A DNA stretch of 64,000 nt from Salinispora vitiensis (GCF_000378825.1 NZ_KB900388.1:4347901-4411900), one strand, 5' to 3'. Counted from the first letter of the stretch, positions 1 through 8,918 are shown. Notes: a model not told the origin generated them from the letters alone. Made by a program: numbers and translations.

Positions 1-317
1 GCGAACTCCTGGGCGACCTCCTCGTCGAGGATGACGACCTCCTCGTCGTCCTCTTCGGCCACCACCGGTCGCCGGGCGAGGAAGGGGTCGTCCTGGTCGC
101 GCTCCTCGACGTCGGTCGGGGTCAGCTCCCGAGCCGGACGGTAGGCGCGCAGCGTGTAGCCGGTGCCGGCGGGTAGCGCGATCTCCACCGGGTCGATCCG
201 CAGCTCCGCCCAGAGCGCGCGGTCAACCTCAGTCGGCTCGGCAGCGGTGCCGGAGGCAGCCGAGTCGTCGAGTTCGGGCTCGTCGGAATCGGGTCGTTGA
301 GGCGACTGGCGGGCCAC
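1..317 (-). CDS. Hypothetical acidic protein, N-terminal fragment
   Basis: The reading frame runs off the left edge, so only about the first 105 residues are present. It opens with a GTG (positions 317-315) preceded by a good GGAGGTC Shine-Dalgarno six or so bases upstream. The visible part starts VARQSPQRPDSDEP, is rich in Asp and Glu, and ends in a very acidic run (EEDEEDEEVVILDEEV). No enzyme motif, signal peptide or membrane segment is visible. I do not recognise the family. The same-strand gene cydC ends about 200 bases upstream, so it probably has its own promoter. Confidence 0.7.
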   Translation of the reverse strand, partial: MARQSPQRPDSDEPELDDSAASGTAAEPTEVDRALWAELRIDPVEIALPAGTGYTLRAYRPARELTPTDVEERDQDDPFLARRPVVAEEDDEEVVILDEEVAQEF

Positions 318-520
318 GCTGACCTCCGTGTGCTTCGGATTGCCCACCCACCAGGGCGACCCGGCGGGTGACTACGCGCACATACCCTAGTGGGCGGCGC
401 CGGACTGTGGTGTCGGCACCCCGCCGGTGACTGGGAATTGCGGACGTGCGAGCGGAGGGAGACAGCTGGCGGGGGGTGGTGGCCGGCGGGGCGGTAGCCC
501 CGGCCCCTGGCCCAGCCCGG

Positions 521-2353
521 TCAGGGTGGGCCAAGAGCGAGATAGCCGCGCTCGGCAGCCTCCTGGAGTTGCCACTGATCCCGGTACCAGCCGGGGGTGG
601 CGACCAGGTCGGCGTGCTGGCCGCGCTGGACAACCCGACCAGCATCGAGCACCAGGATTTCGTCAACCGCGTCGAGGCCGCGCAGCCGATGGCTGATCAG
701 CAGCACGGAGCGTTGGGCCGGGGTGGCGGCCAGCACCGCGGCCAGTACGTCATCCGCGGCCACCGGGTCGAGCCCCTCGGTCGGCTCGTCGAGCACCAGC
801 ACCGCCGGCTCGGCGAGGAGCGCCCGGGCCAGCGCGAGACGCTGCCGCTGGCCCCCGGAGAGCTGACCGCCCTCCTCTCCCACCACCGTGTCCCAGCCGT
901 CGGGCTGCTCCCGTACCCAACCCGCCAACCCGGCGGTGGTGGCCGCCGCGGCGAGGTCCTCCTCGGTCGCCCCGGGGCGACCGAGCAACAGGTTCTCCCG
1001 GACCGTGGCGTGGAAGACGTACGCCTCGGCGAGTAGGCCCCCGACAAGCCGGGGGAGGAGCTCCGCCGGGTAGGCGGAGAGCTCCTCTCCGGCCAGGACG
1101 ACCTGTCCGGTGGTTGGCCGTACGCTGCCGGTCAGGACGGCGGCGAGCGTGCTCTTGCCGGCGCCGCTCGGCCCCACCACGGCGACCCGCCGGCCCGGGG
1201 GTAGGTCCAGGCGGAACCGGTCGAGGGCGGGCGGCCCCTCGCTGCGGTACCGGACGGTGACCTCGCTGAACCGGATGTCCACGGTGGTGGGGGCGGGGCG
1301 CACCGCGGGAGTGGCCGGGGACGCTGCCGGCGCCTCCCGAAGCAGCGCGGCGATCCGGGTGAGGCCGGCGCGGAGGCCGGTCCATTGCCGGGCGGCGCCG
1401 ACGAGGGCGAGCGCGACCTCGACGGCGACCAGCGTGCCGACGGCGAGGACGCCGACCAGCACCCCGGTTACGCCGTCGGCGAGGGCCACCAGCAGCACCG
1501 CCCCGGCGGTCAGCCCGGCAACCAGAACTCCCAGCGCATCCACCGCGAAACCGGCCGCGGCCAGCCGCCGTTCGATTCGGGCCAGCCGCCGGATCCGGCC
1601 GGTCGCCGCGCCCCGGGCCCGATCGGTGGCTCCGAAGGCGGCGAGGTCGGCAGCGCCGTGGGTGAGGTCAACGGCGTCGGTGGCCAGGGCGCCGCGTAAC
1701 GGTGCCAGCTCGGCGGCGGCGCGTCGGGTCAGCGCGGTGGCCAGCACCGGCAGCGCGACCCCCGCGAGCAGCAGTCCAACCGCGAGCGCTCCGGCGGCGG
1801 CCGGTGAGACGAACGTGGTCGCGGCGACGGCCACCACGCCTACCAGCGCCGCTGCCGTTGCCGGAACGAGGACCCGTAGCAGCAGATCCTGGACGGCTTC
1901 GACGTCGGACACCAGCCGGCTCAGGGCGTCGCCGGAGCGCTGCCCGGCGCTGTCTCGCCGGGACGCCAGGGCGGCGAAGACCCGGGTACGGACATCGGTG
2001 ACCAGCCGCAGCACCGCGTCGTGCCCGGCGAGGCGTTCGGTGTAGCGGAGCACGCCGCGTCCGATGGCGAGCGCACGGACGGCGACGATCGCCACCGTCA
2101 GCCGGTCCAGCGGCGGGCGGCCGGCGGCGCTCATCAGCAGCCACGTCGCGGTGGACATCAGGGCCAGCGCGGCGAATTCGGTGGCGGCGGCGAGCAGACC
2201 CGCCCCGATCAGCCGGTTCAGGTAGGGGCGGGCCAGCCGCAGCACCACCCACTCCGGTGCATCGGCACGCCCGGTGGGCCGCGGCGCCGCATCGCCCGCG
2301 GTGGCGTCGGCCGGGGGAGTACCGGGGTTGCCGGTCGGGTCGGAGACACTCAT
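521..2353 (-). CDS. cydC: Thiol reductant ABC exporter subunit CydC
   Basis: Second half-transporter of the CydDC heterodimer. In studied bacteria CydDC exports glutathione or cysteine to the periplasmic side and is needed for cytochrome bd assembly. The 610-residue protein has a six-helix membrane domain (about residues 45-330) and a C-terminal ATPase. The ATPase shows Walker A GPSGAGKST (about 391), signature LSGGQRQR (about 495), Walker B VLVLDEPTEGLD (about 517) and switch histidine LLISHR (about 553). Its ATG overlaps the TGA of cydD, so the two are translationally coupled. No cytochrome bd genes lie in the window; in many actinobacteria cydAB sits beside cydDC, but upstream here is a different gene. 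CydC rather than CydD is called from operon order and family resemblance. Confidence 0.88.
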   Translation of the reverse strand: MSVSDPTGNPGTPPADATAGDAAPRPTGRADAPEWVVLRLARPYLNRLIGAGLLAAATEFAALALMSTATWLLMSAAGRPPLDRLTVAIVAVRALAIGRGVLRYTERLAGHDAVLRLVTDVRTRVFAALASRRDSAGQRSGDALSRLVSDVEAVQDLLLRVLVPATAAALVGVVAVAATTFVSPAAAGALAVGLLLAGVALPVLATALTRRAAAELAPLRGALATDAVDLTHGAADLAAFGATDRARGAATGRIRRLARIERRLAAAGFAVDALGVLVAGLTAGAVLLVALADGVTGVLVGVLAVGTLVAVEVALALVGAARQWTGLRAGLTRIAALLREAPAASPATPAVRPAPTTVDIRFSEVTVRYRSEGPPALDRFRLDLPPGRRVAVVGPSGAGKSTLAAVLTGSVRPTTGQVVLAGEELSAYPAELLPRLVGGLLAEAYVFHATVRENLLLGRPGATEEDLAAAATTAGLAGWVREQPDGWDTVVGEEGGQLSGGQRQRLALARALLAEPAVLVLDEPTEGLDPVAADDVLAAVLAATPAQRSVLLISHRLRGLDAVDEILVLDAGRVVQRGQHADLVATPGWYRDQWQLQEAAERGYLALGPP

Positions 2354-4026
2354 CAGGTCGTCCTCCCGGCGGGGGTCGCGGTGAGCTCGGTAACCCGCCC
2401 GTCGGCGACCCGCAGCACGCGGTCCGCGTCGGCCAGCAGCGCGGGACGGTGGGCCACCAGCAGCGCGGTGCGGCCGGCCACCAGCGCGCGGGTGGCCCTG
2501 AGGACGGCGGACTCGCTCCCCGAGTCCAGGCGGGCGGTCGGCTCGTCGAGGAGCACCACCGGGGCGTCCCGGAGGAAGGCGCGGGCTAACGCGACCCGTT
2601 GTCGTTGACCGCTGGAGAGGCCGTGCCCCCGTTCACCGAGGTGGGTGGCCAGCCCGTCCGGGAGCGCGGCGACGACCTCGGCCAGCGCTGCGTCGCGTAC
2701 GGCGTCGGCCAGCGCGGCGTCGGGCGTGTCGGGGGAGCCGAGACGGATGTTGTCCGCCAGCGAGGCGGCGAACAGGTGGGCCCGCTGCGGAACCCAGGCG
2801 AGGTTGCGGCGCCAGGCGTCCAGGTCGGCCTGGGCCAGGTCAACGCCGTCCACGGTGACCCGACCGGAGGTGGGCCGAACAAATCCGAGCAGCAGGTTCA
2901 GCAGGGTGCTCTTGCCGGCGCCGCTCGGCCCGACCACCGCGATCCGCTCGCCCGGCTGGATGGTCAGCGTGACATCGCGCAGGGCCGTGGTCCGGTCGTA
3001 GGCGACGGTGACTCCCTCGAACCGGATCACGCCCCGGCCGTTCGGCGCGGCCCGACCCGTCCCGGTGCCGGCCTCGGGTGCCCCGGCGGAGAGGGTGAGC
3101 GCCTCGTCCAGCGCGGTGAGCCCCTCCATGCTGGCGTGGAATCGGCTGCCGGCAGTCCGCAGGGGGAGGTACGCCTCGGGAGTGAGGAGCAGCACCAACA
3201 AGGCGGTCTGCAGGGTCAGCCCGCCGCCGAGTAGCCGGACCCCGACCGGCACCGCGACCAGCGCGACGGAGAGGGTGGCGACCAGCTCCAGTACCAGTGC
3301 GGAGAGGAACGCGATGCGCAGCGTCTGCATGGTCGCCACCCGGTGCCCGTCGGCCATCCTGCGGACCACCTCGGTCTGGGCCCGGGCCCGGCCGAACGTC
3401 CGCAGCGTCGGAAGCCCGGCGATCATGTCCAGGAAGTGCCCGCCGAGCAGCGCCAGCCGCCGCCACTGACGTTCCGTCGCCGCCTGCGCCTGCCAGCCGA
3501 GCAGCGCGCCGAAGATCGGGATGAGGGGGAGGGTGACCGCGATGATGAGGGCGGAGCTCCAGTCGGCGACGAAGATCCGGGCGAGTACGGCGATCGGCAC
3601 GGTGACGCTGAGTACGAGCTGCGGCAGGTACCCGGTGAAATAGGCGTCCAGCGCGTCCAGCCCGCGCCCGGCCAGCGTTGCCAGCTGTCCGGCCCGCTGC
3701 CCGGCGACCCAGGTTGGGCCGTGCCGGCCGACCGCGGCGAGCAGCTCGGCCCGCAGCGCCGCCTTTACCGTCGCGGCGACCCGGGCCGACACTGTTCCCT
3801 GCGCCCACACCAGCAGCGACCGGGCGCTGATCGCGGCGACGAAGCCGGCCAACGCGGGCCGGTTGAGCTGCCCGTCGAAGGCGGTGGCGAGCAGTGCGGC
3901 GAGCGCGGTCGCCTGCGCCAGCACCAGGCCCGCGGCGAGTACGCCGAGGAGCGCGAGTACGGCGAGGTCGCGCCGGGCCGCGGGGACCCGTCGCAGCAGA
4001 CGTGGATCGAAGGGACGACGGTTCAC
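2353..4026 (-). CDS. cydD: Thiol reductant ABC exporter subunit CydD
   Basis: First half-transporter of the CydDC pair, 557 residues. The N-terminal membrane domain (about residues 20-310) includes the family-typical charged and aromatic patch around WVAGQRAGQLATLAGRGLDALD. The ATPase has Walker A GPSGAGKST (about 364), a slightly altered signature LSSGQRQR (about 467), Walker B VVLLDEPTARLD (about 487) and switch histidine LLVAHRP (about 522). It starts with ATG (MNRRPFDPRLL) and is the promoter-proximal gene of a two-gene operon whose next member overlaps its stop codon. The protein acts in the cytoplasmic membrane as a heterodimer with CydC. Confidence 0.9.
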   Translation of the reverse strand: MNRRPFDPRLLRRVPAARRDLAVLALLGVLAAGLVLAQATALAALLATAFDGQLNRPALAGFVAAISARSLLVWAQGTVSARVAATVKAALRAELLAAVGRHGPTWVAGQRAGQLATLAGRGLDALDAYFTGYLPQLVLSVTVPIAVLARIFVADWSSALIIAVTLPLIPIFGALLGWQAQAATERQWRRLALLGGHFLDMIAGLPTLRTFGRARAQTEVVRRMADGHRVATMQTLRIAFLSALVLELVATLSVALVAVPVGVRLLGGGLTLQTALLVLLLTPEAYLPLRTAGSRFHASMEGLTALDEALTLSAGAPEAGTGTGRAAPNGRGVIRFEGVTVAYDRTTALRDVTLTIQPGERIAVVGPSGAGKSTLLNLLLGFVRPTSGRVTVDGVDLAQADLDAWRRNLAWVPQRAHLFAASLADNIRLGSPDTPDAALADAVRDAALAEVVAALPDGLATHLGERGHGLSSGQRQRVALARAFLRDAPVVLLDEPTARLDSGSESAVLRATRALVAGRTALLVAHRPALLADADRVLRVADGRVTELTATPAGRTT

Positions 4027-4123
4027 AGCTGCCCCGGTGCCCTACCCTCGGTCCGTCCCTGCAGCTCCCACCAGCACATTGCGTAAAGCCTAGTCGGGCC
4101 GGACTCCGGTGGTGCCTTGGCCA

Positions 4124-5029
4124 TCAGCTCAGGAACAGCGAGACGGGTAGGGCGACCAGCGTGGTTGTCACCGCCAGCGCCGCGGTGCCGAGCAGCCGGG
4201 GCGGTCGTCCCGTCTCCAGCAGCCGGTGGACCCGCAGTTCGAGGTCGTGGTCGCCGAGGCCCAGGGCGCCGGCCGGAGTCAGCCGGTTATCAGCGGCGGC
4301 GAACCGGCGCAGCGCGCCGGCCAGGGGCGCCTCGGCGTGCCGCTCGCGGGCCTTGTCATCGGCGCGCATCTCGACGAGCAGGGTGACTCGCTCGTGTGCG
4401 TCCCGTACCCAGCGGAGCCAGGGCAGCGCCCGACGGAGCGCGGTGAACGGCAACAGGACGAGGTCATGTCGTTCCTGGGCGTGGGCCTGCTCGTGGGTGA
4501 GCACGGCCGCCAGCTCGGCCTGGTCCAGCAGGTCGAGGGTGCCGGCACTGATCACGACCCGGGGCCGTACGCCGGGTAGGCAGTACGCGGCCGCACTCGG
4601 ATGGTCGAGCACCAGCGCGCCGGGCACCGTCGGATCCTGCCGGGCGACCAGCGTGAGCAGATCCCGGTGGCGGCGTTGGGCCCGGACGGCGCTGTGCAGG
4701 CTGCGGAGGGTGGTGGTGAACAGCACCACGCCGATTCCGCAGCCGAGACCGACGAGCCCGAGTTGGAGCGCCGTCACCCCGGCCGGCCACGCGCCGCGCC
4801 GCAGTTCCCCGACGAGGGCCCAGAGGGCGCTGCCGGTCGGCAGGTCGTAGCCGGCCAGGCCGAGGGCCATCGGGAGACCCATCGCCGCCAGCCCCGCCGC
4901 CAGGCCGACCGCCTGCCAGCAGAGAATGGCCACCCGCGGGCTGCGCCAGGTCCAGGTCGACCGGGCCAACACCTGCGCGGTGAGCCAGCAGGCCAGCACC
5001 GTGAGCCCGAAGTGCAGCGCGTACGTCAT
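4124..5029 (-). CDS. M56 family (BlaR1-like) membrane metallopeptidase
   Basis: A 301-residue membrane protein of the M56/BlaR1 peptidase family without the C-terminal penicillin-sensor domain of true BlaR1. Hydrophobic helices lie near residues 5-20, 35-55, 85-105 and at the C terminus (about 280-300). The zinc-binding motif HEQAH (about residue 178) sits in the usual LTHEQAHAQERHD context, and a downstream Glu (VEMRADDKA) could be the third ligand. It lies 10 bases downstream of a BlaI-type repressor gene on the same strand. That gene pair is the classical sensor-protease/repressor arrangement, so it may cleave or signal to the repressor. The trigger is unknown; no beta-lactamase gene is nearby. 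Confidence 0.85.
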   Translation of the reverse strand: MTYALHFGLTVLACWLTAQVLARSTWTWRSPRVAILCWQAVGLAAGLAAMGLPMALGLAGYDLPTGSALWALVGELRRGAWPAGVTALQLGLVGLGCGIGVVLFTTTLRSLHSAVRAQRRHRDLLTLVARQDPTVPGALVLDHPSAAAYCLPGVRPRVVISAGTLDLLDQAELAAVLTHEQAHAQERHDLVLLPFTALRRALPWLRWVRDAHERVTLLVEMRADDKARERHAEAPLAGALRRFAAADNRLTPAGALGLGDHDLELRVHRLLETGRPPRLLGTAALAVTTTLVALPVSLFLS

Positions 5030-5039
5030 GCTCGTCGCC

Positions 5040-5492
5040 CTAGTGCTTCGGCGTCTTGGCCGCGGGGGTGGCGGGGTCCGCCGGGGAGACCGGGTCCACC
5101 GGGGTGGCGGGGTCCGCCGGGGGGTTGGGCTCGCCGGACGCGATCAGCGCGGCGCGCAGCACCTCCGCCTCGGTGCCGGTCACCGACCGGGCGAAGCGCA
5201 CCAGGGCGGCGTCTCGGCTACCGCCGAGGTCCAGCGCGTCGAGCATGAGTTGGGCGATGTGCGCCTCGCGGCTGGCGGCGGCCTGGTACCGCCAGGCCCG
5301 CCCCTCGCGTTCCCGCCGCACCATGCCCTTGCCGGCGAGCCGGTCCAGCACGGTCAGCACCGTGGTGTAGGCCAGCTCGCGCCCGGCGAGGGCGTCGACG
5401 ACCTCCCGCACCATCAGCCCGTCTGTCCTGCCGGGGGATAGGTCCCACAGCACATCCATCACTGCGCGTTCGAGCTCGCCGAGCCGGGTCAC
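5040..5492 (-). CDS. BlaI/MecI/CopY family transcriptional repressor
   Basis: A 150-residue winged-helix repressor. The N-terminal part (LGELERAVMDVLWDL, then YTTVLTVLDRLAGKGMVRRE) is the typical BlaI/MecI DNA-binding region. A helical dimerisation region follows, and the C terminus is a Pro/Ala-rich tail (about residues 122-150) that most family members lack. The start is GTG at 5492. A TAGGAT box lies 6 bases upstream with no Shine-Dalgarno, suggesting a leaderless mRNA. GTAG/CTAC half-sites overlap that box, consistent with autorepression. It forms an operon with the M56 peptidase gene. Confidence 0.88.
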   Translation of the reverse strand: MTRLGELERAVMDVLWDLSPGRTDGLMVREVVDALAGRELAYTTVLTVLDRLAGKGMVRREREGRAWRYQAAASREAHIAQLMLDALDLGGSRDAALVRFARSVTGTEAEVLRAALIASGEPNPPADPATPVDPVSPADPATPAAKTPKH

Positions 5493-5498
5493 CCGGTA

Positions 5499-5504
5499 AT
5501 CCTA
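5499..5504 (-). promoter_or_regulatory. -10 box for the BlaI-M56 operon
   Basis: Reads TAGGAT on the minus strand, six bases before the GTG of the repressor gene. The spacing predicts transcription starting at or next to the start codon. No clear -35 was found. Confidence 0.5.
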
Positions 5505-5527
5505 CCTCGCGTAGTAGTTCCTGCTAC
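5502..5527. promoter_or_regulatory. Candidate BlaI-type operator
   Basis: Two overlapping inverted repeats fill the 31-base gap upstream of the repressor gene. CTAC-N5-GTAG spans 5502-5514 and GTAG-N6-CTAC spans 5514-5527. BlaI-family operators are built from TAC/GTA half-sites, and this one overlaps the -10 box. The assignment is inference from sequence and position. Confidence 0.45.
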
Positions 5528-6363
5528 CCGCCCTTGGGGTGCCAAACGGTCTTCGTCTCCAGCAGTGCCGTCATCCGGGCCAGGCCGGGATCGGCGTACC
5601 AGTCGTGGTGGGCCGGGACCGGGCGCAGCACCCGCTTGAGGTTCTCCGCCGCCCTGACCTCCAGCCTCGTCGCCAGCTCGGCGTCGGCCACGCCCGTCAG
5701 GTCGAGGGCGTTGACATCCCGGTGGCCCGCCAGCGACGGGACCGTCTCCTCGATGCGACCGGTCAGGATGTTGACCACCCCGGCAGGCAGATCGGCGGTC
5801 GCCAGCACCTCGGCCAGGGTCACCGCGGCGAGGGGGTCGGTGGGCGAGGCTGCCACGACCACGGTGTTTCCGCTCACGATCGCCGGGGCGATCACACTGA
5901 CCAGGCCGAGTAGCGCCGGCGCCGCAGGGGCCACCGCCGCCACCACCCCGGTCGGCTCCGGCGTCGACAGGTTGAGGTACGGGCCGGCGACCGGGTTCAC
6001 GCCGCCCCGCACCTGGGGCAGCTTGTCCGACCAGCCGGCGTACCAGACCCACCGGTCGGTCGCGGCGTCCACCTCGTCGCCGGGGATGCCGAGGGCCACG
6101 AACTGTTCGCGCCGGCCCTCCAGCATCTCGGCGGCGCGGTAGAGGATCTGACCCCGGTTGTACGCGGTGGCGCCGGCCCAACCCGAGCCGGCGGCCCGGG
6201 CCGCCACCACCGCGTCCCGGGCGTCCTTGCGCGAGGCGAGCGCCACGTTGGCCGTGCTGTTCTCACCTGACTGCACGAGATACGACCGTCCCGACTCGCT
6301 GCGCGGGAACTTCCCGCCGATGTAGAGCTTGTACGTCTTTCGTACCGCGACCCGCTCAGACAT
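5524..6363 (-). CDS. Truncated aldehyde dehydrogenase family protein without catalytic cysteine
   Basis: A 279-residue protein matching the N-terminal, NAD-binding half of aldehyde dehydrogenases (ALDH). YKLYIGGKFPRSESGRSY and the STPEPTGVVAAVAPA region are recognisable, followed by VSGNTVVVAASPTDPLAAVTLAEVL and LPAGVVNILTGRIEE. Full ALDHs are about 480 residues and carry a catalytic Cys and Glu. Here the chain ends with NLKRVLRPVPAHHDWYADP before either appears, so dehydrogenase activity is not expected. The ATG overlaps the 3' end of the full-length ALDH gene by 8 bases, so the two are translationally coupled. A regulatory or structural partner role is inference. The clean frame argues against recent decay. 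Confidence 0.8.
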   Translation of the reverse strand: MSERVAVRKTYKLYIGGKFPRSESGRSYLVQSGENSTANVALASRKDARDAVVAARAAGSGWAGATAYNRGQILYRAAEMLEGRREQFVALGIPGDEVDAATDRWVWYAGWSDKLPQVRGGVNPVAGPYLNLSTPEPTGVVAAVAPAAPALLGLVSVIAPAIVSGNTVVVAASPTDPLAAVTLAEVLATADLPAGVVNILTGRIEETVPSLAGHRDVNALDLTGVADAELATRLEVRAAENLKRVLRPVPAHHDWYADPGLARMTALLETKTVWHPKGG

Positions 6364-7786
6364 TCAGGTACGCCTCCAGCCCGTGCCGGCCGCCCTCGCG
6401 ACCGTAGCCCGACTCCTGGTAACCGCCGAACGGCGCGGTGGGGTCGAATTTGTTGAAGGTGTTGGCCCAGACCACGCCGGCGCGGAGCCGGTCGGCCAGC
6501 CACAGCATCCGGGAGCCCTTCTCCGTCCACACGCCGGCCGAAAGCCCGTACGGAGTGTTGTTGGCCTTCTCGACGGCCTCCGCCGGAGTGCGGAAGGTCA
6601 GCACGGACAGCACCGGGCCGAAGATCTCCTCGCGGGCGATCCGGTGGGACTGGGCGACCCCGGTGAAGATGGTGGGCGCGAACCAGAAGCCACGGTCGGG
6701 AAGCGCGCACGGGGGCGACCAGCGCTGGGCGCCCTCGGCCGTGCCGGCGTCGGCGAGCTCGCTGATCCTGGCCAGCTGCGCCGCCGAGTTGATCGCCCCG
6801 ATGTCGGTGTTCTTGTCCAGCGGGTCACCGACGCGCAGCTGGGTCATCCGCCGCTTGAGTGCCGCCAGCACCTGGTCGGCGACCGACTCCTGCAGCAGCA
6901 GGCGGGAGCCGGCGCAGCAGACGTGCCCCTGGTTGAAGAAGATGCCGTTGACGATGCCTTCCACCGCCTGGTCCACCGGGGCGTCGTCGAAGACGATGTT
7001 GGCGGCCTTACCGCCCAGCTCCAGGGTGAGCCTCGTGTCGGTGCCGGCGACGGCGCGGGCGATGGCCTTGCCCACCTCGGTGGAGCCGGTGAAGGCGACC
7101 TTGTCTACGTCGCGGTGCTCGACCAGCGCCCGGCCGGTCCCACCCGCGCCGGTGACGATGTTCACCACCCCGGCGGGGAGGTCGGCCTGTTGGCAGATCT
7201 CGGCGAAGAGCAGCGCGGTGAGCGAGGTCGTCTCCGCGGGTTTGAGTACCACGGTGTTGCCGGTGGCTAGCGCCGGGGCGATCTTCCACGCCAGCATGAG
7301 CAGGGGGAAGTTCCACGGGATGATCTGCGCGGCCACCCCGAGCGGCCGGGGGCCGGGCCCGAACCCTGCGTGGTCGAGCTTGTCCGCCCAGCCGGCGTGG
7401 TAGAAGAAGTGGGCGGCGACCAGCGGAAGGTCAACGTCCCGGGACTCCTTGATCGGTTTGCCGTTGTCCAGCGACTCCAGCACCGCCAACTCGCGGGAAC
7501 GTTCCTGGATGAGGCGGGCGATCCGGAACAGATACTTGGCCCGGTCCCGGCCCGGCATCGGGCCCCAGACCCGGTCGTACGCGGTGCGCGCGGCGCGGAC
7601 CGCACGGTCGACATCGCCGGCGCCGCCGGCGGCGACCTCGGCGAGGACCTCCTCGGAGGCGGGGTTGATCGACGGGAAGCTGTCGCCGTCGGTCGGGTCA
7701 ACGAACTCGCCGTCGATGAAGAGCCCGTACGCGGGCTGGAGCCGTACCACCGAGCGTGACTCGGGGGCGGGGGCGTATTCGAACAT
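6356..7786 (-). CDS. NAD(P)-dependent aldehyde dehydrogenase
   Basis: A full-length ALDH of 476 residues. The usual order is present: GLFIDGEFVDP, PLGVAAQIIPWNFPLLMLAWKIAPALA (cofactor site), FTGSTEVGKAIARA, the glutamate in LELGGKAANIVFDD (about residue 253) and the nucleophilic Cys in GHVCCAGSR (about 287). The EIFGPVLSV motif follows near the C terminus. The start is the ATG of MFEYAPAPE at 7786. An open frame continues upstream into deoC only because of GC-rich composition. It lies 5 bases after deoC and overlaps the truncated ALDH gene. Context suggests it oxidises an aldehyde such as the acetaldehyde released by DeoC; the substrate is not provable from sequence. Confidence 0.9.
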   Translation of the reverse strand: MFEYAPAPESRSVVRLQPAYGLFIDGEFVDPTDGDSFPSINPASEEVLAEVAAGGAGDVDRAVRAARTAYDRVWGPMPGRDRAKYLFRIARLIQERSRELAVLESLDNGKPIKESRDVDLPLVAAHFFYHAGWADKLDHAGFGPGPRPLGVAAQIIPWNFPLLMLAWKIAPALATGNTVVLKPAETTSLTALLFAEICQQADLPAGVVNIVTGAGGTGRALVEHRDVDKVAFTGSTEVGKAIARAVAGTDTRLTLELGGKAANIVFDDAPVDQAVEGIVNGIFFNQGHVCCAGSRLLLQESVADQVLAALKRRMTQLRVGDPLDKNTDIGAINSAAQLARISELADAGTAEGAQRWSPPCALPDRGFWFAPTIFTGVAQSHRIAREEIFGPVLSVLTFRTPAEAVEKANNTPYGLSAGVWTEKGSRMLWLADRLRAGVVWANTFNKFDPTAPFGGYQESGYGREGGRHGLEAYLNV

Positions 7787-7791
7787 CGCGC

Positions 7792-8796
7792 TCAGTCCCG
7801 GGTGAAGTAGTCGGGACCGGCGTAGTCGCCGGTCGTCAGCTTGGTGCGTTGCATCAGCAGGTCGTTGAGGAGGCTGGAGGCGCCGAACCGGAACCAGTCC
7901 GGGTCCAGCCAGTCCGGGCCGACCGTCTCGTTGACCAGCACGAGGTACTTGATGGCGTCTTTGGTGGTCTTGATGCCGCCGGCCGGCTTCACGCCGACCT
8001 GCCGTCCGGTCGCGGCACGGAAGTCCCGGACCGCTTCCAGCATCACCAGCGTCACCGGCGGGGTGGCGGCCGCCGGGAGCTTGCCGGTGGAGGTCTTGAT
8101 GAAGTCCGCCCCGGCCAGCATGGCGAGCCAGGAGGCGCGACGGACGTTGTCGTAGGTGGCGAGCTCCCCGGTTTCCAGGATCACCTTCAGGTGGGCCGGG
8201 CCGCAGGCCTCCCGGGTGGCCACGATCTCGTCGTAGACCTCCTGGTAGCGGCCGGTCAGAAAGGCGCTCCGGTTGATCACCATGTCGATCTCGTCGGCGC
8301 CGGCGGCGACCGCTGCCCGGGTGTCGGCGAGCTTGACCTCCAGCGGCGCCTGGCCGGCGGGGAAGGCGGTCGCCACGCTGGCCAGGTGCACCACGCCGGC
8401 TGGTGCTGCTCCGGCGCCGGCCGGTCCGGCCCCGCCGGCGGGCCCACGCAGCACCTCGGCCACGTACGGGACCATCGACGGGTAGACGCAGACGGCGCCG
8501 ACGTGCGGACAGGACGGGTCGGCGGGGTCGGGGCGCAGGGCCTTGGCGGCGAGTGCCCGAACCTTGCCGGGGGTGTCGGCCCCCTCCAGGGTGGTGAGAT
8601 CGACCATCCGGATCGCCAGGTCGATCGCCCAGGCCTTCGCCGTGGCTTTGATCGAACGGGTGCCGAGCTGCGCCGCCCGCTGCTCGGCACCGACCTGGTC
8701 CACGCCGGGCAGGTTGTGGAGGAACGCCCGGAGCGCGGTCTCGGATCGTCCCAGCTCGGTCAGGTCCGACCGGGCCGACATCGCTGTCGCCGTCAT
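7792..8796 (-). CDS. deoC: Deoxyribose-phosphate aldolase
   Basis: Class I aldolase that splits 2-deoxyribose-5-phosphate into glyceraldehyde-3-phosphate and acetaldehyde in deoxynucleoside salvage. It has 334 residues, the long actinobacterial form. The Schiff-base lysine lies in ADFIKTSTGKL (about residue 231), with a second conserved lysine in VGVKPAGGIKT (about 267). VCVYPSMVP and the DEIDMVINRSAFL segment are also typical. It is first in an operon with two ALDH genes. Upstream, TACACT stands 7 bases before the ATG, suggesting a leaderless mRNA. The divergent neighbour upp is also a nucleobase salvage gene. Confidence 0.93.
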   Translation of the reverse strand: MTATAMSARSDLTELGRSETALRAFLHNLPGVDQVGAEQRAAQLGTRSIKATAKAWAIDLAIRMVDLTTLEGADTPGKVRALAAKALRPDPADPSCPHVGAVCVYPSMVPYVAEVLRGPAGGAGPAGAGAAPAGVVHLASVATAFPAGQAPLEVKLADTRAAVAAGADEIDMVINRSAFLTGRYQEVYDEIVATREACGPAHLKVILETGELATYDNVRRASWLAMLAGADFIKTSTGKLPAAATPPVTLVMLEAVRDFRAATGRQVGVKPAGGIKTTKDAIKYLVLVNETVGPDWLDPDWFRFGASSLLNDLLMQRTKLTTGDYAGPDYFTRD

Positions 8797-8803
8797 GACC
8801 CGG

Positions 8804-8809
8804 AGTGTA
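8804..8809 (-). promoter_or_regulatory. -10 box for the deoC operon
   Basis: TACACT on the minus strand, 7 bases before the deoC ATG at 8796, with no Shine-Dalgarno between them. Fits leaderless transcription. Confidence 0.5.
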
Positions 8810-8918
8810 CGCCGGAGCGTCCAACTGTGATCTTGGTCATGGTGGCGCTGCCCGCCAGCGCCGTCGTTCCGGCCACACCGAGGGTGCCCAGGGCCGGGGG
8901 CGGGTAGGTTGGGCGACC

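Noticed and set aside
6356..8824. An 822-codon open frame on the minus strand spanning ALDH and deoC
   Set aside because: Only the part from 7786 to 6356 has ALDH homology; upstream it is a GC-rich shadow of deoC, which is read in another frame with full aldolase motifs.
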